This document shows positions 1 through 11,420 of a stretch of DNA of 64,000 nt, one piece after another. A model generated the notes under the pieces. That model saw only the letters and a program-made list of their open reading frames with translations. It was not told where the DNA came from and ran no database searches. This stretch comes from Gigaspora rosea (lineage: Eukaryota; Glomeromycota; Glomeromycetes; Diversisporales; Gigasporaceae), in NCBI GenBank assembly GCA_003550325.1, contig QKWP01001238.1, forward strand, positions 29,357 to 93,356, given 5' to 3'. The number at the start of each line of letters is the position of its first letter. Position 1 is the first letter of the stretch. The translations under genes and the position numbers were made by a program.

Positions 1-355
1 GTTTCGACGAGCTCTACAACTTTCAATTAGTGGACATATATCATTAACTTAGTAAGAAAAAAACTTTTAGATGGAAGCACGCCACATTTCGCCATTCTCC
101 AGTTGATAGGTGGATTATCAATTAAGCAAGTCATATGATATACAAAATCATAACATGTAGTCCTGATTTGATTGGCCTGTGGTCACATGATATGCATTTA
201 TAGAAGGATTTATATAGATGGGCCAAGAAAATAGTATGCATATGCAAAATAAAGAATATGCTCTTATTTATTAAGCCCGTCAATGGGCCAAACAATTAAT
301 ATGCATTTAAAGAGGTTATGCATTTAGAGGGGATGCATTTAGAGAGGTCTGACTG
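1..355. repeat. Right-hand part of a pogo-like MITE
   Basis: The stretch ends with a terminus ..gaggtctgactg directly followed by TA at 356-357. This is the same kind of end as the complete element at 2914-3255. Repeated gcattta(g/a)aga-type motifs at about 195, 302, 320 and 334 match the subterminal repeats of that element. The left end is not in the window, so the element is either truncated or begins upstream. No coding capacity is seen. Confidence 0.5.
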
Positions 356-2483
356 TATTCCAGTTTCTTATTAAAAAATACTTACCTTTTTAGACTTCTT
401 CATATCTTTTAATTGTTATATAGTAATTTGTCCCCAATTTTGTATAAATAATTTGAGCCGATCTTATTTGGATCGGCAATTAAGCAGGCAAATTTGTATA
501 CTAGACGGTTTAAAGAATAAATAATCAAATATATAACTAGATAGTATCAAACTTATGATATTTTTGATATATAATATAGGTATTCTTGTCTTAAATAGTT
601 AAAGAAAATTACTATTAGTTGTAATTTGTAGATAACAAAATTAAGGTATTTCAGGTATATATTTATTTAACATACAACAAAATAAATGTATATATATAGT
701 TGAATATGTAACTAATAAACATATAGAGTTTTTAAAATATATAATTAGATATAACTTATCTGATAAAAGGGTGGAGTTCTAAAAAAATTGGTTTGAGTAA
801 TAGAAAAAATATTTTGAGTAAGATCATGCAATTTAAATATATGGGTTGATTTGAATAAGGCCACACAAATTTATACAATTGGTTTTTATATCCTGGCCGG
901 GTCAGTAAAGTGGAATTTGGAAATTTTTTTTTAATATAGCTAACCAATAGCAATTCTCTGTTTGATAATCATGTAATAGAGCAACAGTAATATATGTTCG
1001 ATTAATTTGTCAATTAATTTTAAAATAGTAATAATCGATTATTTGTGTGATTTTTGAAGTAAAATACTAAATTATATGCACCAAATTAATATCAGACACT
1101 TTATATATGATTTGTTGTTTAAAACTTTAGGAGCGATATAAGGTAAAATCCCATAAATTCTATCAGAGTTTGGTATTAATGTTTATTAAAAGTCCTAAAT
1201 CTGCAATGTATGCATTTTTTAAACTACCCAGAAGTACATTTCCATTAGATAAATTTTGATGAATAATGTTATAAGAATAAATTGTCTAAAGATCTGATGT
1301 TATTTTTCGATTTCAATTACACCTCATCTATGATTTGATAGTGTTATTCACAATGCTGCAATGCATACACAAATTTAAATTAAAATTTACCATTGATCCA
1401 GTATTTGGCTTTATATGGATCTCTGGTTGTTCTAATTCCATTTCGATAACAATCTGCATTGACATTCCAATAGCATAATGTATGTTGCAGATTTTAATAA
1501 TAAATGAATGCCTTATGTTTTAATATTTCAGCTCTAATCCCAATATATAACAATGTCCAACCATCATTATTCTATCAGCATCCCCTATACCAGCAAATAT
1601 CTGTTAACAAATGAACTCTACGTTTATCCTTTTTAACTCCAATTCCTTTTTTATAATAGTAACTAACATTATATATTCCAGCAACGTCTGCAGATTTTTG
1701 AATGTATATAAAAATGCATGCATTCTTTTTCAACTCTGATTCCATAAATTGCATTGCACAACTTTAAAATTTCCTTTAATATTACCCGTATTAGCATATT
1801 TTGGTAACAAATAAATGCTTAGTATTCATCTTTTTCAAAACCTATTCCATGTTCATGGTTGTGTCTGGTCTAATTTCTGATGAACCAAATGATTATATTT
1901 AATGAAATCAAATATTTAAATCAATAAAAGCAAGTGTATGTATGTATATACCTCTATTAGGTGAATTAGTGGTGACAGAAACAATTCTAAACTTTTTCTG
2001 CGAATTTATGAGTTTTGCAATAGTACAAGTTTTATGTATAGATATTTATTTGCGTGAGTAAACTCCTAGAAAGGAAATAGCTGACTATTCCGATGAAGAA
2101 TCACACGTGTAAAAGAAAAAAACAAAAATATGCAAAAACTAATTTTTAAAAAATGACAAGAATGAAATTTTATATCATTCTAACTATATAGCCTCTAACG
2201 TTAAGGCTCTAACTCTAAATTTTTATCTCACACACTTAGTTTATTTATAGAATCAGATTTTGTGTTATCTGCGCAAATAAGTAAAATGATATATACAGCT
2301 CGAAAGGCTGATTTTAACAAATTACTATATAGCTAGTAATATAAAACTGACCACATAGTCTTGCACTGCCTTATTTAAAAAATATATTCTTTTACTTATA
2401 GCTGTTTTAATAATTCCTTGGACACCTAATAAAAATTTGCCGAATAGTTTTTCGGCTAATTTAGTTATTATATTGGCATAATA
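356..2483. other. AT-rich stretch without recognisable gene
   Basis: No open frame with recognisable protein similarity was found on either strand. The short frame on the minus strand at 756-953 has no family signature and AT-driven composition. A small dyad (gccgat..atcggc) lies near 456-476. Nothing else was recognised. Confidence 0.6.
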
Positions 2484-2609
2484 GATTCAGGATTGTTAAT
2501 GGTAACTTATCATGGTAAGCTACCATAATAAATTACGACAAATTATTGGTTAGTTATCATGATAAAATTACTTTTATCAGTAACTTATGGTAATTTACCA
2601 ACCCTGAAT
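2484..2609. repeat. Small foldback MITE
   Basis: Imperfect terminal inverted repeats: attcaggattgttaatggt on the left against accaaccctgaata at the right end. The middle is made of further dyads (tatcatggtaa, ttatcatgataa). About 126 bp, non-coding. The superfamily cannot be assigned. Confidence 0.5.
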
Positions 2610-2725
2610 ATTTTCATATAATATACGTAATTTAAGATGTGCCTAATATAAGATCACAAATGAGAATACAAAAATATAAATAGTTTCAAAGCAGCTTGCT
2701 AGCAAAAAAAATTAGAAGGCCAATT

Positions 2726-2882
2726 AGGGCAGTGTCATTAATCACCTGATTATTTTTTATCAGAGGTCTATCCCCCCTCCCTCTTCCTCAATATATAAAT
2801 AGTCAGGTTCTTATATATAATTTCAACTTTTTTTACCCTCCTCCCCCCTAAAAAATCACCTGATTTTTGTTACTCCCCTTAG
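2726..2882. repeat. MITE, copy 1 of a family also at 46.1 kb
   Basis: The same ~155-bp sequence recurs at 46135-46282. Shared motifs, in order: ctgattattttttatcagag, atatataaatagtcaggtt, and aaaaaatcacctgatttttg near the right end. The ends are weakly inverted (agggcagtgtca on the left against tgttactcccct on the right). The two copies have independent flanks, so this is a dispersed element. Confidence 0.6.
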
Positions 2883-2913
2883 TTTGGAGAAATTGCAAAA
2901 CATTTAGGTGTTA

Positions 2914-3255
2914 CAGTCAACCCTCTATAAATGCAACTCGTAGAGACAAGCCTACAACGTGCATTTAGGGAGGTTTGCATTTAGAGAGAGCCAATTAAAT
3001 TGCAGCTTTTAAAAATTAGATCATAAAGTTTGTGTAACTTCTACTAAAACTGTATAACCTATCTTAAATACTAAAATTTGATTGGCCACGTGCATTTAGG
3101 GAAGTTAGTGTGATATAAAATGTTATTCAAGAGAACGTGCATTTACAGAATATAGAACGTGCATTTAGCACTAATAACATTTTATGGAATAGAAAAAAAC
3201 GTGCATTTAGAGAGGTATTGCATTTATGGAAGTTGCATTTATAGAGGGTTGACTG
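2914..3255. mobile_element. Pogo-like (Tc1/mariner group) MITE with TA target duplication
   Basis: Perfect ~25-bp terminal inverted repeats begin cagtcaaccctctataaatg and are flanked by TA on both sides (2912-2913 and 3256-3257). The CAG start and TA duplication are typical of pogo/Tigger elements in the Tc1/mariner superfamily. The interior carries several gtgcattta(g)gga motifs in both orientations, probable subterminal repeats. It is 342 bp and non-coding, so it needs a transposase in trans. Confidence 0.85.
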
Positions 3256-3506
3256 TAATAGGTCTTCTATAAGGGTTCTCACTTTCAAAATATGGCTGTA
3301 TTAAAAAACTTTATCAATTTCGGAAAAACCACTTTTATAACATGAAAAGTATAAAATACATCGACAAATTAATTATCTAACTTTTAAATTAGCACCTATT
3401 TATGCCTTATTTATAAAAAAATTTTTTTACTATAAAAAAAAAAGCTGTGCGGCTGGGTCACTAATCACCGTCCCTTGATATGAAAACCAAGTATATAATT
3501 TTGTGT

Positions 3507-3793
3507 GGCCTAATTTATAAATAGAGCTTATTTTTTTAAAAACTTTAAAGCTTAATAACTTCCAATTTACTAGTCCGTTTTAAATAATTTTACTACCAAA
3601 ATGTTCAGCTCTTTAAGATGATTCCAACAAGCTAAAAATTATCAAAAACCAATTACAGAAACACGAAAAATGCACTGTCAAGAGACAAACATTTTGGAAC
3701 TAAAATTATTTAAAACAGACCAGTAGATCAGAAGTTATTAAGCTTTAAGTTTAAAAAAAATAAGCTCTACTTATAAATTACTCAAATTAGCCC
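3507..3793. repeat. Foldback element with ~105-bp arms
   Basis: The left arm starts ggcctaatttataaatagag and contains taataacttcc and ataattttact. The right arm mirrors it (aaaattattt, agaagttatta, ctcta..ttataaatta..ggcc). A ~90-bp non-palindromic middle separates the arms. Non-coding. No clear target duplication was found. Confidence 0.6.
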
Positions 3794-4382
3794 ATATAAT
3801 TAAGAATTTTTGATTTTTTCGCATAGGCAATACATTGCACCTATCTCTTAATTTGTTATGCAGGTATATTTGTCTGCGAAAATTTTAAAAATTTAAATTT
3901 TTTATACTATAGAATTTTTTTTTTAGGTTTTCTCAAATTTTATATGTTCCCGTCTATAAAAAAAATTTTCACTTCTAATACAAGTCCTAATTTTTACAAG
4001 TAAATCATTTAAAAGTTGTCATCCTTTATATAAACTAAAAAGTTGTATAAGAAACTATATTTTTAAAACCAATATTTAAAGAATTCGCCAAGATATTGTA
4101 AAATATTTTTTTGGTTAAAAAATTTCTTTAAAATTTAATATTTTCAGCTTATAAGCAACATAAACTTTTTGTCTTATAATATAAGTTTAAACAATTCAAA
4201 AATATAATCCTTGTTCTTAAATATTATAATACCAAATTTTATTTAAATATCTTAAATGATTAAAAAACTAGATCAGAGGTATATTTATAGTAATTATACA
4301 AGCAAATTTGCTAGCAAACCTCTACAAAGTAAGGGATAAGATCTGGTATAATATAAAATCAAAACAATAAATAAATTTGTTA
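3794..4382. other. AT-rich intergenic stretch
   Basis: Low-complexity A/T runs. No coding frame, structured repeat or RNA gene recognised. Confidence 0.5.
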
Positions 4383-4630
4383 GTTTAGAGTTAGAGTAAG
4401 GGTTAGGTTAGAGTCAAAGTAGTATAGTTTAGCGAAGAGTTTCTAATCCAAAATTTCGTACAGAATTTTTTGTTAGAGCATAAGAGATGGTTTTATAGAC
4501 AAAATTTAACATTATGGACAATTTTTAAAAAAAATCGTAATCACTTTAATCATATATTATACCTGATTCTGGATTCTTATTGGTTGATCAGGAGTAGTGA
4601 TACATTGCCATGGCGATAAATCATAATAAT
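4383..4630 (+). repeat. Telomere-like-motif element, copy 1
   Basis: It begins with degenerate telomere-like units (gagtaagggttaggttagag). This is followed about 70 bp later by a conserved block ttttttgttagagcataaga with ggttttat and caaaattt. The same order of motifs is found at 8086-8300 and 43893-44060, so this is a dispersed non-coding family. The boundaries of this copy are approximate. Confidence 0.5.
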
Positions 4631-5490
4631 TCTTAAATTAATTGGTTTTTATTTCATAAGATAGACAAATAGAACCCAGCTGGCCAACAAAAAATGTTCT
4701 ATTTTAAAATTTTTTTTAATAACAAATTTTTTTATAGTTTTTTTTAATAAGAATAAAAAAATTTATATATACTAATATAAAAAAAATTTTTAATTTTTAT
4801 AAAAAAGTTACTTGGCCAGTAATAAGAACTATTGTTATTTTTTGCATAGCCTAATAGCAAAAAATATATTTTTATTATAACATCAATAAAATGCTTTTTT
4901 ATTATGTTAAATTACCTTATTTTTGCTAATTAAACTTTGATGTTTATTTATAGTTCACAACAGAACTTTTTAGATATTTGTTTTAAAAAAAAAGTCTAAT
5001 AGTACATATAGATATACTAAATATACAAATATAATTGGTAAAGGGTATGGAGCCTTAGAGAAGTGATCAAGGTGTCACCCCCAAGCGGCAGGTTGACGGT
5101 TCGAATCTCACTGTTGGCGCTTTGAATAATAGGTCTGTGTTTGGTAACCATGTAGCTCAGATCGGTTGGGTTGCAAAAACCTGTTATCTTGGTTCCACCA
5201 TCTTGAATGAGAGCTACGGTGCAATGGTGTTATTGTTATACTAAAAAATCCAGGGAACCGGAGAAATGAAAACCCGTTTGGCAAGTCCTGAGTTAGAAAG
5301 TAATAGTGAAGATCTACAACGGCACTACCAAAAGAAGGTGGATGGCCGGGACCGGAATGAACCTAATAAGGGCAGGCGGCTTTGTCACTAAATCCAAACC
5401 TATAAAAGTGGAATGCGACACTGGAGGTTAGTTGGTAGGCAGTCGGTGCGAGGGTAAAGTAGCCCTAAGGCCTTCGAGGTATATTGAGTC

Positions 5491-6425
5491 AGGGCAGAAC
5501 CCCGAAGAACTCTGATATAACTCAGATCCAGACTCAAAATTTTAATATAACTTTATACACTCTGAAAATAAGCTACCCATACGATCGATGAACGTTGCTA
5601 TATAGTAAAGTCTAAATTTTACTAAGTAAATCGATTAAAGTCGCATAAGTAACATTGTTCAGTAGATTAAAATACGCGTATCCTGAAAATTTCATACAAA
5701 TTGGAGAACTTTTTATTATTTGACTTTTAATTTTTACGTTCAACAGTTTTTTTTATAAAAAAAAAACTGTTGAACGTAAAAATTAAAAGTCAAATAATAA
5801 AAAGTTCTCCGATTTGTATGAAATTTTCAGGGTACGCGTATTTTGATCTGCTAAACAATGTTACTTATGCGAGTTTAATCGATTTGCTTAGTAAAATTTA
5901 GACTTTACTATGTGGCGACTATAATCGATTGACCAAAAATCGCTTTATAAGTTACTCTCGATTTTTTTCTGCATATTTATTTATTGTTTATAATATATTT
6001 ATTTATCGTCTACAGCATATTTATTGTCTACAGCATATTTATTTATTTATTATTTATTTTACTTAATAAAGTTTTGTATTCAAAAATAAGCTACTCTTTT
6101 ATTGTGCTTTAAATTACTTAAAATAGTAAATAAGCTACACACGGTTTTTTTTTGTTAAAAATCGGCAAAAAAAGGTAGCAGCAACATACGGTATATATCG
6201 ATTTATATTTACTTAAAAATTTTCCTGATGTATATATAGTATCGTTATACAAAAAAAGATCGTACTTGTTATAAAGATCGTTTTTGTTATACAAATAAAC
6301 ATCTAACTTATCAAAAAATTACCAGTTGGTTATACAAATTTAAACATACGACATATGGAAAAATTATATATAAGTCTATACAAAGCCAGATCTCAGTATT
6401 ACATATATTCTTCGGGGTCCTGTCG
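5491..6425. mobile_element. TIR element nested in SINE copy 1, carrying a foldback monomer pair
   Basis: Imperfect ends agaaccccgaagaa (left, ~5496) and ttcttcggggtcc (right, ending ~6422) are inverted. Further inverted similarity continues inward (tcagatccag against ccagatctcag). SINE sequence resumes on the right. The left part contains the near-perfect palindrome at 5584-5930. The rest is AT-rich with short tttattta repeats. No coding capacity. The boundaries are uncertain by some tens of bases because the flanking SINE is diverged from copy 2. Confidence 0.6.
5584..5930. repeat. Near-perfect palindrome of the ACTAAGTAAA foldback family
   Basis: Two ~170-bp arms meet at about 5757 (caacag..ctgttg). 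Each arm carries aaattttactaagtaaatcg, aagtaacattgttcag, a cgcgta..cctgaaaat block and taattttta. Related monomers lie at 8405-8755, 10160-10565, 48290-48480 and in 61.3-62.46 kb. A transcript would form a long hairpin. Confidence 0.8.
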
Positions 6426-6997
6426 GGGCCCCATATGATCTGACATCATCAGTACGTCGAGTAGTAATAGGAGAAGCAGGAATCAGAGGGTTTAAATAAG
6501 CAATTCCCGTAGTTGGGTTATAGGTATGACAGCTAGTATAGAACCTTCGGATGAACTACTTAAATTAGACACCAAAAGTGCACATGTGGCTAGTTGTATC
6601 CTCATTTTTGTAACAAATATTACGTCTCAAAACTTAATAAATATCAAGGCCAATGCACCTGGCCTCTAAACTAGTGATACCACCGAAATTGATTTTTGAA
6701 AAAGGCCTATTTCGTCTTCATTAGAGAAAATTAAAAATTTTTATAAGGAAGAGCAAATAAAATTTATATAGTTATGTTCCTTATAATTTCGTCTATTTAA
6801 AAAAAGTATCAAATAATTTCATCTTTCAAGTAAAATAGGTCAAAAACAATTTCGTCTTCAAATTTTAATTTCGGGTTTTAGAACCCGAAATGCTTCGTCC
6901 TCATGTATACTCTAAACCAAAAAAAAAAACAAATATAATTGGTATATTAAAATAGCTAGCCAATCAAAGTTTGGTGCAATGTACAATATATAAAACA

Positions 6998-7608
6998 GGG
7001 GAATCTATTTGCACCATGGATTTTTGCTATTTGCACCATGGTTATGCAAGATTTTCTATTTTTAAAATTCAAAATAATATATGCACTTATGTTACACAAA
7101 AGCTCGGAGCATTGTTTTTGCAAAAATAATTTTGGTTACATGCCGCTAATGTCATATAATGTTACACAAGTCTAATTTTGGTAATCTAACACTGGGCGGC
7201 CAGCATTAAGCTTAACGCTGGTGGGCACTATCATGATAATGCCCCTGACGGAGTTAGACATAATTCCAGTCCACCCTAACCCTAAATCTAGAACATATGC
7301 ATCTAGTATATATACAGTGATTTGCTAGATTTAGGGTTAGGGTGGGCCGGAATTATGTCTAACTCCGCCGGGGCATTATCATGGTAGTGCCCACCAGCAT
7401 TAAGCTTAATGCTGGCCGACCCAGATTAGGTTACCAAAATTAGGCTTGTGTAACATTACATGACATTAGTAGTGTGTAACCAAAAATTATTTTTGCAAAA
7501 ACAATGCACCGGCCTTTGTGTAACACAAGTGCATAAATTCTAAAAATAGAAAATTTTGTGTAACCATGGTGCGAGTAGCAAAAATCCATGGTGCGAATAG
7601 CAATTTCC
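6998..7608. repeat. Large foldback element with ~270-bp arms
   Basis: The left arm starts ggggaatctatttgcaccat. The right arm ends with ccatggtgcgaatagcaatt. The arms remain alignable through ttacacaaaagctcg, gtaacattaca, agcattaagctta and cataattccagtcc. Close to the centre, both arms carry telomere-like units (ccctaaccctaaa left, tttagggttaggg right). Part of the arm is repeated at about 47885-47990. Non-coding. Confidence 0.75.
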
Positions 7609-8029
7609 TAAAAAAGTTGTAATATTGTTTTATAGAGCAAAATTTACTAAAAATTGTAATTTATTGTTTTCTAATTTTTTGATTTCTAACCATAGTATAT
7701 TGTGCAACAAAATATAAATTTTATTTTTTTATTATTTTATTTATATTAAATATTTAATCTAATCTATAATAATTTTTTTCTAGTTTGTAAATACAGACAA
7801 ACCTCTATATAGTCACCCTCTATATAGTCACAAAACCAATATAATCACTTTTGCAAGTTTACCACTATAATTTTCACCTCTATATAAGCACATTTGCATT
7901 ATAATCACTATCACAATTTTTTATTTACCATCTATATAAAACTACCCCTACATAATCACATTATTATTATAATATTTGAATTAATTATTTTATTATTAAA
8001 AATATTTTTTTAAATTGAATTTAATATTT

Positions 8030-8335
8030 TTGCGCATGTGCACTGTAGCACACCTCATATGATTTGGTGTAACGTGAAATTAAAACAACCAAAATACCCT
8101 TTTTTTTGTTAGTTAGGGTTAGGGTGTGGTTAGAATAGTGTGTAGGCGAAAAAGGGATTTTATAGTAAAATTTTGCAAGGAATTTTTTTTGTCAGAGCAC
8201 GAAGAGTGGTTTCATAAGCAAAATTATGATCCACAAGCGATTTTTTAAAAGATCGCTATTTTTTCTCGATTTCACGTTACTCCTGATCCTACGATCTGAT
8301 TGGTTTATCAGATGGGTGTGTTATAACGCATATGC
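8030..8335. repeat. Telomere-like-motif element, copy 2, with TIRs
   Basis: Ends tttgcgcatgtgc.. and ..gcatatgcgctaaa are inverted, and further in tgtaacgtgaaat opposes atttcacgtta. The interior has ttagttagggttagggt, then ttttttttgtcagagcacga and ggtttcataagcaaaatt. This is the same motif order as at 4383-4630 and in the LINE at 43823-44085. Confidence 0.65.
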
Positions 8336-8404
8336 GCTAAATTACATAAACCTTTTAAGTTATTAATTATTATTTTTTAACAAGTAAAAATTTTTAAATT
8401 TGTT

Positions 8405-8755
8405 TTTTTTTTAATAATCGATTATCTTTTCTACATATAATAGTTAAAATTATACTAAGTAAATCGAAAAAATGCTATAAGTAACATTGTTTAGGAGACA
8501 AAATTACATATATCCTAAAATTTTCAAATAATTTGAATAACATTTTATTATTACACTTTTACAATTTATGTTTAGGCGAAAAAAATTAAAAAAATTAAAA
8601 ATTTTTTAACTTAATCGTAAATTATAAAAGTGTATTAATAAAATTTTAACCAAATTATTTCAAAATTTCAGTGTATATGTAATTTTGTATCCTGGACAAC
8701 TTTACTTAGATCATTTTTATCGATTTACTTTAGATAATTTTAATTTTTATATGTA
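8405..8755. repeat. Foldback monomer pair (ACTAAGTAAA family)
   Basis: A palindrome centred near 8590. The left arm carries ttatactaagtaaatcg, ataagtaacattgttta and ttacatatatcc. The right arm is its inverse (gtatatgtaattttg, acaactttacttagat, tcgatttacttt). The ends carry aatcgattat and tatatgtagc, shared with the arm ending at 10565. Confidence 0.8.
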
Positions 8756-8763
8756 GCTACGAT

Positions 8764-10152
8764 TAATGTTGTTAGCCGAAATTGTTTTATGCTTGTAGAA
8801 ATATTTCGACATTTGATATTTAGGCTGCCGAAATGTCTAAATATTATCGAAATCCTAAATTATGCCGAAATGTCTAAATAATGTTGAAATGTCTAAATAA
8901 TGTCGAAATGTTTAAATTAAGAAATATATATGAAAAAACATATAGTAATAGGTTCACTATTCAAACAAGCTCTAGCGTGCATACTTTAACATCAATACTT
9001 TTAGTCTAGGACTAATTATTTGAACCCATACCAATCAACTCACGCATAAACTACTGACCTCTCAGGTTTAAAATTTTCTAAACCCCAAGGTCCTAAACTA
9101 TATGAAAACACAAGTATAAGAAAGATATCTAGCATACGCCCATATAGCTAAAGAGAATCGGGCGTCATTCTGCAGCAACTGTTTCAGGTCCCTGCACTGC
9201 AATTGCAGCTGCGGAACTGTATGTAAATATCACGAAGTAGGGATGCGAATCGATTCTAAAAATCAAAATTGATGATCGAAACCTCAAAATCGTTTTAGAA
9301 TCAATGATCGAATTCTAAATCTTTATAGTTATTTCTTGCATTGAGTGGCCCAATTAGATTCTATTTTTTATTATTTAATATTGTAAGTTATTAGGTTTTA
9401 CAAATAATATGAAGCAATGTACAAAGTTTTTAGTTGTTTTAAAGCTATACCAGAGCTTATCGCGCTTTGCAAAAATGTGTGACCTCTGCAGATCATGGTG
9501 TCATTAAATCACGAGATCAATAGGAAATTAAAATTTTCCGCCATCATTGCTGTGTAAATCACAGGGTCACACTTTTTTGCAAAATGCTATAATTAAATAG
9601 AATCTTCATATTTACAACATATTTGCGCTTTGAGAAAATTATATAAATAATAATATGTATTATTAATAACAAACATAGACATTATAAAATGGCTACCGGT
9701 AAGTTTAAACTATTATTTTAAAGTTTAAATTAAATAATGTGCATTAACAACAAATACAGCCATTAGAAATAGCTAAGTACAAAATATGGGGTTAATATTT
9801 TTAATAATATGTGATTTAATAAAAAACACGACCATATTTAAAAGCATAGGGCATTTATTAAAATTTTAGACTTCAAAATAGATAATATAAAACGATTATA
9901 TACTAATGCCACACACATATACATATATAATAGTTTTATTGTTTATTTTAATTTAGATATTTAGTCATATAGTATTATTTAGTCAACTATTTAGATATTT
10001 AGTCACATAGTATTTATTTAGTCAACTATTTAGACATTTAGACAAATTTAGACTTTTGACATTTCGAAAAAAAATAATGCCATGTCGAAATATATTTAGA
10101 CGCTAATTGTCTAAATAGTTGACTAAATTAAGTATTTCGACTAACAACATTA
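8764..10152. mobile_element. hAT-like element with perfect 8-bp target duplication
   Basis: The element starts taatgttgttagccgaaat and ends with the inverse (atttcgactaacaacatta). It is flanked by gctacgat at 8756-8763 and 10153-10160. An 8-bp duplication with short inverted ends is the hAT signature. Both sub-ends carry many copies of a cgaaatgtctaaata / tatttag(t/a)cat(at) motif, plausible transposase-binding repeats. It is 1389 bp with no transposase frame. It sits in the middle of the palindromic block of the pogo-like element. Confidence 0.85.
9460..9589. mobile_element. Tc1/mariner-type MITE related to the element at 59.5-60.4 kb
   Basis: Inverted ends cgctttgcaaaaatgtgtga and the reverse complement of gtcacacttttttgcaaaat are flanked by TA. 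The same end design (gcggtttgcagaaaggtgtg) and the following ctgcagatcatg(a/g)tgtca are found in the 900-bp element at 59489-60388, which carries a transposase relic. This MITE is 130 bp. Confidence 0.75.
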
Positions 10153-10159
10153 GCTACGA

Positions 10160-10565
10160 TATACAATTATTTTAAAAAAAATTTAAAAAATATTTTTTAA
10201 AATAATTGTATATCGTAGCTACATATAAAAGTTAAAATTATCTAAAGTAAATCGATAAAAAATGATCTAAGTAAAGTTGTTCGGGATACAAAATTACATA
10301 TACTCTGAAATTTTGAGATAATTTGGTTAAAATTTTATTAATACACTTTTATAATTTACGATTAAGTTAAAAAATTTTTAATTTTTTTAATTTTTTTCGC
10401 CTAAACGTAAATTGTAAAAGTGTAATAATAAAATGTTATTCAAATTATTTGAAAATTTCAGAATATATGTAATTTTGTCTCCTAAATAATGTTACTTATA
10501 GCATTTTTTTCGATTTACTTAGTATAATTTTAGCTTTTATATGTAGCAATTATAATCGATTATTT
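10160..10565. repeat. Second foldback monomer pair plus short linking palindrome
   Basis: A small palindrome (tacaattatttt..aaaataattgta, centre ~10180) is followed by a ~350-bp palindrome whose arms match those at 8405-8755. It contains aaagtaaatcgata, gtaaagttgttcggga, and its right half has gttacttatagca and tcgatttacttagt. With the hAT element removed, the block reads as four monomers in alternating orientation. Confidence 0.8.
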
Positions 10566-10834
10566 AAAAAATAAAAAATTTTATTTATTAAAACTTCTAT
10601 ATAATCACAATTTTTTTTTATATGCAATTTTATTATAATTGTGATTATATAGAATTCCTCTATATTAGTCACATCTCTATATAATCACCACTTTTTGTAT
10701 CCCGAGGGTGTGATTATATGGAGGTTTGACTGTATAGTATTTTTTATTAGCTTATTAGCTTTCTATATAAGTTTGTTAAACCTCTAAAATATTTATAGAT
10801 AGATTAGATTTTAGTTTGTTTATTTTTGGGGGAT

Positions 10835-11420
10835 GTCTAAAACTGTGTCTAGTTACATGTTTTTGATTTTTTAATTAAAATTAGAGTAAGGGTTAATTGG
10901 AGGTTAGGGTTAGTGATATCTTATAGTAAAATTGTCTTCCCAACATTTTTTATTAATGCACCAAAATGGGTTTAGACTATTGTTTCTTGTATTTTTGTGA
11001 CTTTTTGCTTTTTTTCGCTATTTTTGTCTCTTCGGGCTAATCCGTATTAATCAAAATAAACAATCCTATTGGCTTTATATTATGTAATGAACATGGTTTT
11101 AGACAACTCCTATTTTGGGAGTTTTATATAGATCTTTACTATTTATAGGGATCTGTTAAAGCCAGGCACCATTATGTGATTAATAGCCAATCAAATTGTA
11201 AATTTTGATTGTCACAAATCAGCCCAACAAGACAAAAACAAAGAAAAAAAGTGAAAAATACCAAAAATACAAGAAACGAGTGTCTAAACCTGTCTCAGAG
11301 CATTAATGAAAAATGTCAGGAAGGCAATTTTACCTATAAGACATCTCTAATCCTAACTTCTAGCTAACCTTTACTCTAATTTTAATTAAATAATAAAAAA
11401 CATATAAAGGTATCTGGTTC
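10835..11420. repeat. Foldback element with ~250-bp arms and telomere-like motifs
   Basis: The left arm (10835-11090) has ttaattaaaattagagtaag, ggttagggttag, tatagtaaaattgtcttcc and attaatgcacc. The right arm (about 11180-11420) is its inverse (agcattaatgaaaaa, aaggcaattttac, ctctaatcctaac, tactctaattttaatta). The inner arms hold tcttgtatttttg against caaaaatacaaga. Non-coding. Confidence 0.7.

Larger units (their letters stand above)
5041..6928 (+). mobile_element. tRNA-like SINE, copy 1, with nested insertion
   Basis: A long retroposed element flanked by a perfect 16-bp target duplication acaaatataattggta (5025-5040 and 6929-6944) with an A-rich tail just before the right copy. The 5' head resembles a tRNA gene: a B-box-like ggttcgaatctc lies at about 5099-5110, with a D-arm-like ttagagaagtgatcaagg upstream. 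These would form an internal RNA polymerase III promoter. The body matches the second copy at 46749-47454. A TIR/foldback element (5491-6425) interrupts it. The 3' part from about 6670 is absent from the other copy. Mobilisation would need a LINE in trans. Short frames in it are not genes. Confidence 0.75.
7794..10732. mobile_element. 2.9-kb pogo-like element with nested palindromes and hAT insertion
   Basis: Termini cagacaaacctctatatag (left) and the reverse complement of gtgattatatggaggtttga (right) form ~22-bp inverted repeats flanked by TA (7792-7793 and 10733-10734). Subterminal ctatat(a)agtcac units occur in both ends, e.g. 7815-7960 and 10590-10700. No transposase frame is present. The inside holds a TIR element (8030-8335), four palindromic monomers (8405-8755 and 10160-10565) and a hAT-like element (8764-10152). 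Without nested sequence the carrier would be about 1.5 kb. Confidence 0.75.

Noticed and set aside
9240-9340. hAT-type end (tagggatgcgaatcgattc)
   Set aside because: Lies inside the 8764-10152 element, no partner end visible; could be a truncated older insertion.
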